Positions 51,288 to 60,547 of a stretch of DNA of 64,000 bases are shown here, piece by piece. The notes below the pieces were generated by a model. That model was not told the origin of the DNA, ran no database searches, and saw only the letters and a list, made by a program, of their open reading frames with translations. The translations under genes and the position numbers were made by a program. The DNA is from Ignavibacteriales bacterium (GTDB taxonomy: Bacteria > Bacteroidota > Ignavibacteria > Ignavibacteriales > Ignavibacteriaceae). The stretch is taken from positions 744,001 to 808,000 of the forward strand of contig JADJIH010000001.1 in the NCBI GenBank assembly GCA_016707115.1. Reading direction: 5' to 3'. The stretch's first letter is position 1, and every line of letters starts with the position of its first letter.

Positions 51288-52389
51288 TTAATTCTGACTA
51301 AACTTTAATAAAAATGCTTTGATAAACCTGTTAATATCTCCATCCATTACGCCCTGTGTATCTGAGGTTTCTTCATCTGTTCTGTGATCTTTAACCATGT
51401 TATAAGGATGAAAAACGTAGGAGCGAATCTGACTTCCCCATTCAATTTTCATCTTACTTTTTTCAACTTCATCAAGGGCGGCATTTTGTTTTTCTAATTC
51501 AAGTTGATAAAGTTTTGATTTTAATAATTTCATTGCATTAACGCGGTTCTGAGCCTGTGATCTTTCACTTTGGCAAGCCGCTACAATTCCTGTTGGAAGA
51601 TGTGTAAACCTAACTGCGGTTTCAACTTTGTTAACATTCTGTCCTCCTTTTCCACCGGACCGATAGGTATCTACTCTAAGATCAGCTGGATTGACTTCAA
51701 TTTCAATTGTATCATCAACTTCAGGAATAACAAATACTGAAGCAAATGATGTATGTCTTCTTTTATTTGAATCAAAGGGAGAAATTCTAACCAACCGATG
51801 AACACCATTTTCAGCTTTCATATAACCATAAGCAAACTCGCCTTCTACCTCAACAGTTGCTGATTTAATCCCCGCCCCATCACCATCTAAAATATCAATT
51901 AAGGTCATTTTAAAACCGTTTTTCTCTCCATAACGCAAATACATTCTTAAAAGCATATCTGCCCAATCCTGCGCCTCTGTTCCACCTGCACCGGAATGTA
52001 TAGTTAGAATACAGTTTTTATTATCATCCTTGCCGCTGAGCATGTTTTTAAACTCAGCCTCGTCAATAGCTTTATCAAGTAATTCAAGTTCTTTAGAGAT
52101 ATCATCTGTTAGTGACTCATCATTTTCTATTTGTGCTATCTGGATAAATTCATCAACACCTTCTGATTTTTTGTAAATGCCTCTCCAAAGTTCCACCCAG
52201 GATTGAAGTGTTTTTATTTCCTGTAATATTTTCTGCGCACCCATCTGGTCATTCCAAAAATCCGGTGCTTCTGTTTTCTTATGTAATTCTTCTATTTTAA
52301 ATTCTTTTTTATCAACGTCAAAGATAACTCCGCAGATTATTGACTCGAATCTTGTAGTTATTTAGGGTTTTTATTTCTTCTTCAAACAT
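51288..52389 (-). CDS. prfB: Peptide chain release factor 2, with programmed +1 frameshift
   Basis: RF2 is made from two frames. Frame 1 starts at 52389 (MFEEEIKTLNNYKIRVNNLRSYL) and stops after 23 codons at TGA 52320-52318; the slippery site CTT TGA C is preceded by a Shine-Dalgarno-like CGGAG, the same design as in E. coli. A +1 shift continues as LDVDKKEFKIEELHKKTEAPDFW into the main frame ending at 51288, total about 366 residues. The main frame has the GGQ motif YRSGGKGGQNVNKVETAVRF and the RF2 tripeptide SPFDSNKRRHTSFAS (SPF). It autoregulates RF2: low RF2 favours frameshifting. An independent start at 52244 would be wrong. Confidence 0.95.
52318..52323 (-). promoter_or_regulatory. prfB slippery site and in-frame TGA
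   Basis: On the coding strand CTT (52323-52321) is followed by TGA (52320-52318) and C at 52317, i.e. CTTTGAC. A CGGAG lies a few bases upstream, spaced as an internal Shine-Dalgarno that promotes +1 slippage. This matches the well known RF2 recoding signal. Confidence 0.92.
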
Positions 52390-52402
52390 ATTTACTCCGC
52401 AA

Positions 52403-52723
52403 TTAAATTTCCTGAATTTCAATTTCCATTTTTAATAAAGCCGCTGCTAAAGTCTTCCCTTGTGCATCATGTTTAAGCGATACAGTTCCACCTCCGCCAA
52501 GAGTATTATGTAATAAAAAGTTTAAAGCTCTAAGATTTGGAAGCTCAAATCTCTCAACTTTTCCTAGACAAATACCTTCAAAGTATTTTTTTACATTTTC
52601 AGCTGTAAGTTCTTTTTTAATAATATTATAACCTCTATCATCATATGCAATAATCCCTACATTTGCAGCATCGCCCTTATCACCGCTTCTTCCGTGAGCA
52701 ATATCTAGTAATCTAATTTTCAT
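52403..52723 (-). CDS. AtuA-associated C-terminal domain protein
   Basis: 106 residues: LLDIAHGRSGDKGDAANVGIIAYDD at the start, LGGGGTVSLKHDAQGKTLAAALLKMEI at the end, the small domain that in many proteins forms the C-terminus of AtuA (acyclic terpene utilisation) family members. Here it is separate, starting only 1 bp after the AtuA-like stop, so the two are a split version of the same protein. No enzymatic activity is assigned. Next downstream is prfB. Confidence 0.8.
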   Translation of the reverse strand: MKIRLLDIAHGRSGDKGDAANVGIIAYDDRGYNIIKKELTAENVKKYFEGICLGKVERFELPNLRALNFLLHNTLGGGGTVSLKHDAQGKTLAAALLKMEIEIQEI

Positions 52724-52724
52724 A

Positions 52725-54092
52725 TTATAACTCCATTATCTCAATAATTGGATTAACTAATTTTTTTGAAATAAGAGCCGGCCAATAAGCAACAACTTCA
52801 CTCGGTTTTGGTCGACCACCTGCAAATCCTGTTACAGCAGGGGGGCCAGTTAGTATAAGCGGAGCAATCTCTTTACCAAATCTTTCTACAGATTTATAAT
52901 CATGAGATCGGACTGCAACTCTTAGCATTATTTCATTAATATCATTTTCATTAAGTTCTTTAGCCAACGGTCCGTGAGTAGAATTATAACCAACAAATTC
53001 TGTTCTGATTTCATCAAATTGCAAAAGAAGATTCGCTAATCTCTTTCGCAGAATTTCATCCGCAACTCTTGCTTTTGTAAGAGCTTGAGGCCAGGAATAT
53101 GTTAAAGTAGATACCGCACTAAATCCATCAGAATATGAACATGAAACCTTATAAAATTTTGTTTCGGAAAAACCTTTTACATCATACATTTTCACTCGAT
53201 CATTTCCCAAATCCTCAAGTTTTATTGATGTAAAATCTGCGACACAGTCTGGCGTTATATAACTTTTGGGATCGCCAATTTCATAAAGCAATTGTTCCGC
53301 AACCGTTTCAAATGAAACTCTGCCCCCTGTATTTTGATGCTTCGTAATTATAACATCACCATTTGGGTAGGCTTCCGCTATTGGAAAACCTATCTCAGCC
53401 ATATTGGGAATAGCTTGCCAATCACCTAAAAAATTACCTCCACTGGATTGTGCGCCGCATTCTAAAATATGTCCTGCTACTGTTCCTGCTGACAACAGAT
53501 TGTAATCAGTATTCCTCCACCCAAATTCATAAATCATCGGTGCAAGAGTTAATCCAGTGTCTGTTGTTCTTCCTGTAATTATAATATCAGCTCCCTTTTG
53601 AAGAGCCTCTACAATTGGAAAAGCCCCAAAGTATACATTTGCACTTAGAATTTTGTCTGACACAGTACAAATTGGCTCATCTGTTTCCATATTATTTAAA
53701 GGAGCACCATTTTTCACTAATTCATCTATCTGATCCTTTATATCATCACCAAGTACTACACCTATTTTTAAATTTTTTATATCAAGTTCCTTTGCAACTT
53801 TCATTACCGCTTTTGCACATGCAACTGGATTTACACCTCCGCCGTTTGTAATAACTTTAATATTTTTTGAAGTAATAATTGGAAGGATTCGTCTCATTAG
53901 TTCAGGAATATCTTTTGCATAACCAAGTTCAGGATTTTTATTTTTCTGTTTTTGAAGTATAGACATTGTAACTTCGGCAAGATAATCCATTACTAGATAA
54001 TCAATATCACCTTTTGTAACCTGATGATATGGAGCATCAATCAAATCACCCCAAAACCCTTGGCCGGATGCAATTTTAATTTTTTCTTTCAT
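52725..54092 (-). CDS. AtuA-like protein (DUF1446 family)
   Basis: 455 residues, soluble. IASGQGFWGDLIDAPYHQVTKGDIDYLVMDYLAEVTMSIL, TNGGGVNPVACAKAVMKVAKEL, GRTTDTGLTLAPMIYEFGW, HILECGAQSSGGNF and HQNTGGRVSFETVAEQLLYEIGDP match the AtuA core family, known from Pseudomonas citronellol/acyclic terpene catabolism but widely found in bacteria lacking that pathway. Function is unknown, possibly CoA-ester related. The 5' end overlaps miaA by 17 bp and a companion gene follows by 1 bp. Confidence 0.85.
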   Translation of the reverse strand: MKEKIKIASGQGFWGDLIDAPYHQVTKGDIDYLVMDYLAEVTMSILQKQKNKNPELGYAKDIPELMRRILPIITSKNIKVITNGGGVNPVACAKAVMKVAKELDIKNLKIGVVLGDDIKDQIDELVKNGAPLNNMETDEPICTVSDKILSANVYFGAFPIVEALQKGADIIITGRTTDTGLTLAPMIYEFGWRNTDYNLLSAGTVAGHILECGAQSSGGNFLGDWQAIPNMAEIGFPIAEAYPNGDVIITKHQNTGGRVSFETVAEQLLYEIGDPKSYITPDCVADFTSIKLEDLGNDRVKMYDVKGFSETKFYKVSCSYSDGFSAVSTLTYSWPQALTKARVADEILRKRLANLLLQFDEIRTEFVGYNSTHGPLAKELNENDINEIMLRVAVRSHDYKSVERFGKEIAPLILTGPPAVTGFAGGRPKPSEVVAYWPALISKKLVNPIIEIMEL

Positions 54093-55005
54093 TTATTTCC
54101 TTTGCAATTTTATCTGCAAGATTTACTAAATCAATTTCCGAATTTATATCATACCACTTAATTCTTTTATCCGCGTTAAACCAAGTCATTTGTCGTTTTG
54201 CATAGCGCCTTGTGTTTCGTTTAATCAATTCAATAGCACGATCTATGGAAATTTCACCATCTAAATATTGAATTATTTCTTTATATCCAACAGTGTTTAA
54301 CGAATTAGAATCCTTAGCATAACCTAATTTTATAATAGATGAAACCTCATCAACCAACCCTTCTTTCAACATACTATCAACCCTTGTTTCGATATTCTTG
54401 TAGAGTATTTTTCTATCCCACATTAACCCTATCTGGCGAAAATTGAAACTTGCAAAATGAGACTGGCTTATATGGTGTTGCCAAATTGGTTTTCCAGTTA
54501 ATCTAAAAACCTCTAATGCCCTCATAACACGTTTCCAATTTTGCGGAAGCATTTTTTCAGAACTCACCTTGTCAATTTTCTTGAGTTCATTATAGAGATA
54601 ATCGTTTCCATACTTTTGTCTTAATTCCAAAAGTTCTTCACGTAATTCATTATCTGTATCGGCTGACTCACTTATTCCGTCTATCAAAGCTTTTATATAT
54701 AGACCGGAACCACCAACGACTATTGGAATTTTTTTATGTGAATGCAAAATTTTAATGATTAGTACTGCTTTTTCAGCAAACATGCTTGCATTAAAAACTG
54801 AATCAGGATTTAATTCACTAATAAAATGATGTTTTGTCTTTTCTAACTGATCTGCAGATGGTTTTGCCGTTCCTACACTCAATAATTTGAAGACCTGTCT
54901 GCTATCTGCAGAAATAATTTCTGCATTTAATCTTTCTGATAATAGCAAACTTAATTTTGTTTTACCAGAGCAAGTCGGTCCAACAATTACAATTACTTCT
55001 TCCAA
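54076..55005 (-). CDS. miaA: tRNA dimethylallyltransferase
   Basis: 309 residues. Nucleotide-binding VIVGPTCSGKTKLSLLLSERL, then ISADSRQVFKLLSVGTAKPS (family signature), HHFISELNPDSVFNASMF, VVGGSGLYIKALIDG and RRYAKRQMTWFNAD near the C-terminus. It adds a dimethylallyl group to A37 of tRNAs reading codons that start with U. The substrate DMAPP links it to the MEP pathway whose gene ispE is also in this window. Overlaps pcm upstream (13 bp) and the AtuA-like gene downstream (17 bp). Confidence 0.95.
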   Translation of the reverse strand: MEEVIVIVGPTCSGKTKLSLLLSERLNAEIISADSRQVFKLLSVGTAKPSADQLEKTKHHFISELNPDSVFNASMFAEKAVLIIKILHSHKKIPIVVGGSGLYIKALIDGISESADTDNELREELLELRQKYGNDYLYNELKKIDKVSSEKMLPQNWKRVMRALEVFRLTGKPIWQHHISQSHFASFNFRQIGLMWDRKILYKNIETRVDSMLKEGLVDEVSSIIKLGYAKDSNSLNTVGYKEIIQYLDGEISIDRAIELIKRNTRRYAKRQMTWFNADKRIKWYDINSEIDLVNLADKIAKEINERKN

Positions 55006-55631
55006 CCTTCTCTGCCTATTAATGGAACGAACGAAAATTCTGGAATTATTTCTGAATCAAATTCAATTTCAGAAATCTTTCTTAACAGATACAATTTCTG
55101 CGATGCACGATCTCCTACTGGAATAATCATCCTGCCTCCAATGGCAAGTTGTTCTTTCAAATTTTTGGGGATGCTTGGCGAACCGGCAGTAACGATAATC
55201 CCCTCAAACGGTGAAAATTCTTTCCAGCCAATTGTGCCATCACCGTATTTAGCATGAACCCGAATTCCAAGCTTATCAAAAAGTTTTGTGGTACGATGAT
55301 GGAGATCAAGATTTCTCTCAATACTGTACACATCTGCTTTCATTTCAAATAAAACTGCTGCCTGATACCCTGAACCAGTGCCAATTTCAAGGACTTTCAC
55401 TCCAGGTTTTTTGATGTTCAATAACTGAGTCATAAAAGCCACTGTATAAGGCTGTGAAATTGTCTGGTCATAACCTATCGGTAATGCTACATCTTTGTAG
55501 GCCATATGATGCATTGTTCTTTCAATAAATTTTTCTCTAGGAACAATTCCAATTGCTTTGATTACAGCAAGATCTGTAATACCCTTTCTTGTTATCTCAT
55601 CAACTAATTCTTCTCTTTGTACTCTAAACAT
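54993..55631 (-). CDS. pcm: Protein-L-isoaspartate O-methyltransferase
   Basis: 212 residues. SAM-binding motif I VLEIGTGSGYQAAVLFEM, PREKFIERTMHHMAYKDVALPIGYDQTISQPYTVAFMTQLL (the PIMT substrate/Ser region), GDGTIGWKEFSPFEGIIVTAGSPSIPKNL (motif II region) and LAIGGRMIIPVGD (motif III). It repairs isoaspartyl residues in aged proteins by methylating them. First gene of the pcm-miaA-atuA-prfB minus-strand run, with overlapping starts. Confidence 0.93.
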   Translation of the reverse strand: MFRVQREELVDEITRKGITDLAVIKAIGIVPREKFIERTMHHMAYKDVALPIGYDQTISQPYTVAFMTQLLNIKKPGVKVLEIGTGSGYQAAVLFEMKADVYSIERNLDLHHRTTKLFDKLGIRVHAKYGDGTIGWKEFSPFEGIIVTAGSPSIPKNLKEQLAIGGRMIIPVGDRASQKLYLLRKISEIEFDSEIIPEFSFVPLIGREGWKK

Positions 55632-55719
55632 ATTTACTAGATTATTTTTAATTTGTTAAACAAAGATAAAATATTTTGTGTAGTATTGATAAAATTAGAA
55701 ATGAAAATGAGAGATAATT

Positions 55720-56238
55720 ATGTTTGAATCAATTTTGGGTGCCTTGTTAATAATGTTTATGCGTATTTGCGACGTATCAATTGGAACTATGAGAACCATC
55801 CTAGTTGTACAAGGAAGAAAATATCTAGCTGGTCTAGCTGGCATGATTGAAGTGCTTATTTGGGTATTTGCGATCAGGTATATTTTTCAAAACCTTGATG
55901 AAGTAATTAATCTTTTCGGTTACGCAATTGGATTTGGAATAGGAAACGTACTTGGAATAACTATAGAACAAAAAATTGGATTAGGTTTTGCTCAGCTAAA
56001 TATTATTTCTCGCTCAGCTAGCGTAAAAATTGCAGAAACGCTTCGAAAAGAAAAATATGGTGTAACTGTTCTCCCAGCTCAAGGGGTTTCCGGAGATTTA
56101 TCATTGCTTTTACTGATTGTACCAAGAAAGAGTCAGAAAAAAGTTATCGCACTTATTGAATCTATTGATAACGAAGCTTTTATTACTGTACAACATTCTT
56201 TGCCATATCGTGGCTTCATTCATGGGGCAAGAAAATAA
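55720..56238 (+). CDS. UPF0316/DUF2179-type membrane protein
   Basis: 172 residues. The first 75 hold three hydrophobic helices (GALLIMFMRICDVSIGTMRTILVVQGRKYLAGLAGMIEVLIWVFAI; EVINLFGYAIGFGIGNVLGITIEQKIGLG), the signature of the UPF0316 family; the rest is a soluble DUF2179-like domain (AETLRKEKYGVTVLPAQGVSGDLSLLLLIVPRKSQKKVIALIESID). Function unknown, possibly a regulator at the membrane. Divergent from pcm, 88 bp apart; the next gene begins 134 bp downstream. Confidence 0.85.
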   Translation: MFESILGALLIMFMRICDVSIGTMRTILVVQGRKYLAGLAGMIEVLIWVFAIRYIFQNLDEVINLFGYAIGFGIGNVLGITIEQKIGLGFAQLNIISRSASVKIAETLRKEKYGVTVLPAQGVSGDLSLLLLIVPRKSQKKVIALIESIDNEAFITVQHSLPYRGFIHGARK

Positions 56239-56372
56239 TTCATCAGAAGGTTGATGTTTATTTGTAAAATAGTTAATATCAATTAAAGATTTTGACAAAT
56301 ATTTGTATTGACCTTTTGAACTATTTCTACTTACTTAATTTAACTTATTAACAACTAACTCAAGGAGTGATC

Positions 56373-58190
56373 ATGCGTAAAATAAGTACTGTTCTCTTTA
56401 TTCTTCTATTCACCTCTTCTTTTTTCTTTGCTCAAGAAGGTGCAAGAACTCAAATGATTGAAACCTCTTCCCCAATAATTACTGAGGGATCTATTTCAGC
56501 ACTGTTTTTAGATGATATGAATGGTGATAATACACTTGCTGGAATTCAAGCAAGAGGTTGGGTTTTTGTAAATGTTGATGGTGGTGGAACAAGTGATGTC
56601 TTTCAAGGTAACACCACTGTATTTACTGCATATGAAGGACCGACAAATGGTTACATCGGACAAAACTTCAATGGTGCAAATGGGCTGTTAATTGATCAAT
56701 GGCTAATCTCTCCTCCGGTTACTGTTACTGCTGGCGATACACTTAAATTTTGGCATCGCTCACCAGATGCTAGTATTTATCCAGATCCTTTGGAAATTAA
56801 GGTCTCAACAACGGGCGGTATAACTCCCGCTTCATTCGATGTAAATCTTGCTGCTTTCAATAGTTCAACAACTGGTTGGCAGCAATTCGTTGGTAATTTT
56901 ACTACTTCTGGAACTGTTAGATTTGCTGTTAGATATTATACAACAAATGGCGGTCCTAGCGGTTCTCAGAGTGATTATGTTGGATTAGATTATTTTGAAG
57001 TTATTGCTGGTGCAGTTCCTCCTCCTCCTCCAATTTTCTTTGAAAATTTTGACGCATATACAGCCGGCAACTTAGTTGCTTGTTCAAATCCTACTTTCTG
57101 GACAACCTGGAGTAATGCTCCTTGTGGTGCAGAAGACGCTTTAGTATCAAATGAATTCGCTTATAGTGGCACAAACTCTGCAAAAATTATTTTTAACGAT
57201 GATTTGATAAAAGATTTTGGTTTGGCTTATACTTCAGGTAAATATAAAATTAGTTTTCAGGCTTATATTCCAGCAACTAAATCTGGCTATTTTAATACTC
57301 TTGCAACTTTTGCTGGTTCAACAAGTGATTGGGGAATGGAAATATTCTTCCTCTCAACAGGAGTTTGTAGTTTAATGGCTGGCTCCACTACTGCAATAAC
57401 TACTGCAAATTGGCCAGCTAATACATGGTTCCCAGTTGAACATATCGTAGACTTGGATGCTAACCAGTCACAAATGTTTGTAAATGGTGTTTTAGTTCAT
57501 ACATGGCAATGGACATTAGGAGCCACTGGCACTGGATGCCCTCTAACCCTGGATGCAAATGATTTCTTTGGTGCAACTGCTAATGATAATATGTATATAG
57601 ATGATTATCAGTTAGAAGATTTAAACGTTGTTCCTGTCGAGCTTTCCGCATTCTCTGCAAATGTTAATAATGGATCTGTAGTTCTTAATTGGACAACTGA
57701 AACTGAATTAAACAATCAAGGATTTGAAGTTCAGAGAAGAAATACTGAAGGACAATTTGTGACAATTGGTAGTGTTCAAGGTAATGGAACAACTACTGAG
57801 AGAAAACAATATTCTTACACCGATGCTGGTATCGAAACCGGAAATTATTATTACAGACTAAAACAAATTGATTTTGGCGGCGCTTACGAATACAGCAATG
57901 AAATATTTGTTGACGTTACTGCTCCATTAGCATTTGCTTTAGATCAGAACTATCCAAACCCATTCAACCCATCAACAACAATTAATTTTTCACTTGCAGA
58001 ACCATCATTTGTAAAATTAGCTGTTTATAATTTATTGGGTGAAGAAGTTAAAGTTCTTAAGAATGAATATATGAATGCTGGTGCATTTAATGTTTCTTTC
58101 GATGCAGCTTCACTACCAAGTGGAATGTATTTATATAAGATCGAAACTGCTCAATATTCAAGTGTTAGAAAAATGATGTTAATGAAATAA
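56373..58190 (+). CDS. Secreted choice-of-anchor-J-like protein with T9SS sorting domain
   Basis: 605 residues from the ATG at 56373, preceded by AAGGAGTG; a GTG 6 bases upstream is in frame. Signal peptide MRKISTVLFILLFTSSFFFAQ. The body has two Gly/Thr/Ser-rich beta-sandwich segments (LISPPVTVTAGDTLKFWHRSPD is like choice-of-anchor J/MAM-type lectin folds; a second region begins IFFENFDAYTAGNLVAC), then a fibronectin-like segment (VELSAFSANVNNGSVVLNWTTETELNNQGFEVQRR) and the T9SS tail LDQNYPNPFNPSTTINFS...MMLMK. Function unknown. From about 57655 its DNA is nearly identical to the next T9SS gene. Confidence 0.8.
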   Translation: MRKISTVLFILLFTSSFFFAQEGARTQMIETSSPIITEGSISALFLDDMNGDNTLAGIQARGWVFVNVDGGGTSDVFQGNTTVFTAYEGPTNGYIGQNFNGANGLLIDQWLISPPVTVTAGDTLKFWHRSPDASIYPDPLEIKVSTTGGITPASFDVNLAAFNSSTTGWQQFVGNFTTSGTVRFAVRYYTTNGGPSGSQSDYVGLDYFEVIAGAVPPPPPIFFENFDAYTAGNLVACSNPTFWTTWSNAPCGAEDALVSNEFAYSGTNSAKIIFNDDLIKDFGLAYTSGKYKISFQAYIPATKSGYFNTLATFAGSTSDWGMEIFFLSTGVCSLMAGSTTAITTANWPANTWFPVEHIVDLDANQSQMFVNGVLVHTWQWTLGATGTGCPLTLDANDFFGATANDNMYIDDYQLEDLNVVPVELSAFSANVNNGSVVLNWTTETELNNQGFEVQRRNTEGQFVTIGSVQGNGTTTERKQYSYTDAGIETGNYYYRLKQIDFGGAYEYSNEIFVDVTAPLAFALDQNYPNPFNPSTTINFSLAEPSFVKLAVYNLLGEEVKVLKNEYMNAGAFNVSFDAASLPSGMYLYKIETAQYSSVRKMMLMK

Positions 58191-58243
58191 TTTTCATCAA
58201 TATTCATTTGTTATTTTAGAGCCGCATATTGCGGCTCTTTTTT
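57655..58243 (+). repeat. Direct repeat copy 1: shared 3' end of two T9SS genes
   Basis: About 590 bp, from shortly before AATGTTAATAATGGATC (57660) through the stop and terminator, recurs at 59505-60093 with a constant 1850-bp offset and about ten substitutions by eye, mostly synonymous. Only one residue difference (Thr/Ile before APLAF) is visible in the last 180 residues. Confidence 0.85.
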
Positions 58244-58246
58244 ATT
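58218..58246 (+). terminator. Terminator after the first T9SS gene
   Basis: 9-bp stem AGAGCCGCA (58218-58226) with TGCGGCTCT (58230-58238), then a T-run. It is part of the duplicated 3' segment. Confidence 0.9.
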
Positions 58247-58441
58247 ATAGCTAACTCATACTACTAAAACTTCTACTATTAAAATTTTATTAAAAAAGAA
58301 ATTTTTTATTATTATTTGAAAAATATTTTTCATACAGATATTGATTATAAAGCTTCCCAATGCTATTATTTCGTTAAATAAAAACAAATAATTTATTTAT
58401 TCTTGTTTTTATCATATTAAAATATTTCACAGGAGGTTCTT

Positions 58442-60040
58442 ATGTTTAGATATATTTACCATTCTCTCGTCTTAGTAGCTTTTCTGAGTACAACAATTTT
58501 TTCTCAGATAGGTTGGCAAGAAGTTACTGCACTTCCAAACGTCGCAAATATTAATTCTATTTCTGTTGTCGATCCAAGTGTTATATGGGTTTGCTGCGAC
58601 GGTGGTTCAATTTTTCGTTCAACTGATGCGGGTACAACCTGGAGTTTAAAAAATTCTGGTGTTCCTGCAGTCAATCTTTACGGAATTTCCGCAATTGATA
58701 CTAGTAATTGCTGGGTTGGTACTACCGCAGGCGCTATTTACAGGACATCAAATGGTGGAGCAAATTGGTCACTTCAAGTTAGTGTTGCAGGAAGTTTCAT
58801 CAATGGTATTCATATGTTTGATCTAAACAATGGTGTTTACACCGGTGATCCATCGGGTAATGGAGTACCATATCAAAATAGATTTACAACTAATGGTGGC
58901 ACTGCGTGGACCTTAGCGTCTAACTCCCCTATAGCAAACAATGAATTTGGGGTAATTAATGCTTGGGATTGGACTGATCAAAATCATTTTTGGATTGGAT
59001 CTGCAAACACAACTTCGAATTCAACAACTTGCAAAATTTATTACACAACCACCGGTTTCAATGGAACTTGGAGTTCTGCAACTGTTACAGGAACAGGTAC
59101 AACTCAGGGATTATATTTCCAAGCGATAGGAATGACTGATAATAATAATGGATTAGCTGGATCAAATAACGGAACTTTAGTAAAAACAACAGATGGTGGA
59201 ACAAGTTGGTCTGCCATTACTCCACCTGCTGGAGTAACATCATTTGCAACAATTAATATGAATGCTTTAAAAGATGGGTCAAACTTAGTAAGGGTTGTAC
59301 TTAATAGTACAACATTTGGTTATAAGATTTACACTACAACCAATTACGGTGCAACTTGGAATGAAGAGATTATACCAGCCTCGGCTAGCACTTTAGGTGT
59401 TCAGCATATACAGTTTATTGATGCAAACTTAGGATTTGCTGGTGGCGGCAGTGGTGTTGTTTTGAAGTATGTAGGAGTAGTACCAGTAGAATTAACTTCA
59501 TTCTCAGGAAATGTTAATAATGGATCTGTAGTTCTAAATTGGACAACTGAAACTGAATTAAACAATCAGGGTTTTGAAGTTCAGAGAAGAAATACTGAAG
59601 GACAATTTGTTACAATTGGTAGTGTTCAAGGTAATGGAACAACTACTGAAAGAAAACAATATTCTTACACAGATGCTGGTATCGAAACCGGAAATTATTA
59701 TTACAGATTAAAACAAATTGATTTTGGCGGCGCTTACGAATACAGTAATGAAATATTTGTTGACGTTATTGCTCCATTAGCATTTGCTTTAGATCAGAAC
59801 TATCCAAACCCATTCAACCCATCAACAACAATTAATTTTTCACTTGCAGAACCATCATTTGTAAAATTAGCTGTTTATAATTTATTGGGTGAAGAAGTAA
59901 AAGTTCTTAAGAATGAATATATGAATGCTGGTGCATTTAATGTTTCTTTCGATGCAGCTTCACTACCAAGTGGAATGTATTTATATAAGATCGAAACTGC
60001 TCAATATTCAAGTGTTAGAAAAATGATGTTAATGAAATAA
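58442..60040 (+). CDS. Secreted beta-propeller protein (YCF48/BNR-like) with T9SS sorting domain
   Basis: 532 residues. A strong Shine-Dalgarno AGGAGGT sits just upstream of the start. Signal peptide MFRYIYHSLVLVAFLSTTIFSQ. The body shows repeats in the pattern IxxVDPSVIWVCCDGGSIFRSTDAGTTWSLKNSG, AIDTSNCWVGTTAGAIYRTSNGGANWSLQ, then GMTDNNNGLAGSNNGTLVKTTDGGTSWSAI, i.e. a photosystem II assembly factor YCF48/sialidase-like BNR propeller. The C-terminal third is the same fibronectin-like plus sorting domain as the preceding gene. Probably a surface or released protein; substrate unknown. Confidence 0.85.
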   Translation: MFRYIYHSLVLVAFLSTTIFSQIGWQEVTALPNVANINSISVVDPSVIWVCCDGGSIFRSTDAGTTWSLKNSGVPAVNLYGISAIDTSNCWVGTTAGAIYRTSNGGANWSLQVSVAGSFINGIHMFDLNNGVYTGDPSGNGVPYQNRFTTNGGTAWTLASNSPIANNEFGVINAWDWTDQNHFWIGSANTTSNSTTCKIYYTTTGFNGTWSSATVTGTGTTQGLYFQAIGMTDNNNGLAGSNNGTLVKTTDGGTSWSAITPPAGVTSFATINMNALKDGSNLVRVVLNSTTFGYKIYTTTNYGATWNEEIIPASASTLGVQHIQFIDANLGFAGGGSGVVLKYVGVVPVELTSFSGNVNNGSVVLNWTTETELNNQGFEVQRRNTEGQFVTIGSVQGNGTTTERKQYSYTDAGIETGNYYYRLKQIDFGGAYEYSNEIFVDVIAPLAFALDQNYPNPFNPSTTINFSLAEPSFVKLAVYNLLGEEVKVLKNEYMNAGAFNVSFDAASLPSGMYLYKIETAQYSSVRKMMLMK

Positions 60041-60093
60041 TTTTCATCAATATGCATTTGTTACTTTAGAGCCGCATATTGCGGCTCTTTTTG
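59505..60093 (+). repeat. Direct repeat copy 2: shared 3' end of two T9SS genes
   Basis: Second copy of the ~590-bp segment, covering the fibronectin-like region, sorting domain, stop codon and terminator. Near identity at synonymous sites and beyond the stop argues for recent duplication or gene conversion rather than selection on protein alone. Confidence 0.85.
60068..60092 (+). terminator. Terminator after the second T9SS gene
   Basis: Same hairpin as at 58218, AGAGCCGCA...TGCGGCTCT, followed by TTTTTG; part of the duplicated segment. Confidence 0.85.
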
Positions 60094-60173
60094 TTTCAAG
60101 AATATTGCATAAATGAGAGCACCATATTATATTTCGCTCGTGTTTTTTAGACAATGTTCTATTGATATTGAAT

Positions 60174-60246
<73 letters not shown>

Positions 60247-60248
60247 CT

Positions 60249-60276
60249 AAATCCACGAAAGTGGATTTTATTTTTT
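60249..60276 (+). terminator. Hairpin with GAAA tetraloop between two tRNAs
   Basis: AAATCCAC (60249-60256), loop GAAA, GTGGATTT (60261-60268), then a T-rich tract. It looks like a terminator for tRNA-Gly; tRNA-Cys starts only 6 bp later, so it may also be a partial terminator or processing signal. Confidence 0.75.
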
Positions 60277-60282
60277 AAATTT

Positions 60283-60356
60283 GGCGCTGTACCCAAGTGG
60301 CTTAAGGGGAAGGTCTGCAAAACCTTTATTCGTCGGTTCGAATCCGACCGGCGCCT
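60283..60356 (+). tRNA. tRNA-Cys (anticodon GCA)
   Basis: Cloverleaf: acceptor GGCGCTG with CGGCGCC, anticodon loop TCTGCAAAA gives GCA, T-loop GTTCGAATCC. CCA not encoded. It lies just downstream of tRNA-Gly. Confidence 0.95.
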
Positions 60357-60547
60357 CAATTTCTTAACATACCAATATTTTTTTCATTTCATTTCTCAGT
60401 ATTGTTCTTTTTTGTGACAATTTATCATTCAACTCCTCATTTGAGAATAAACCCAATCAATAAAGAGCATATTTGGCTCATTTTCTAATATTTAAGTGGC
60501 ACTAGTTTAGGATAACTGAAATAGCCAAACTATTTCAAATTGATAAT

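Noticed and set aside
51288..52244. prfB as a truncated pseudogene starting at 52244
   Set aside because: The upstream CTTTGAC slip site, internal Shine-Dalgarno and continuous RF2 sequence after a +1 shift show normal programmed recoding.
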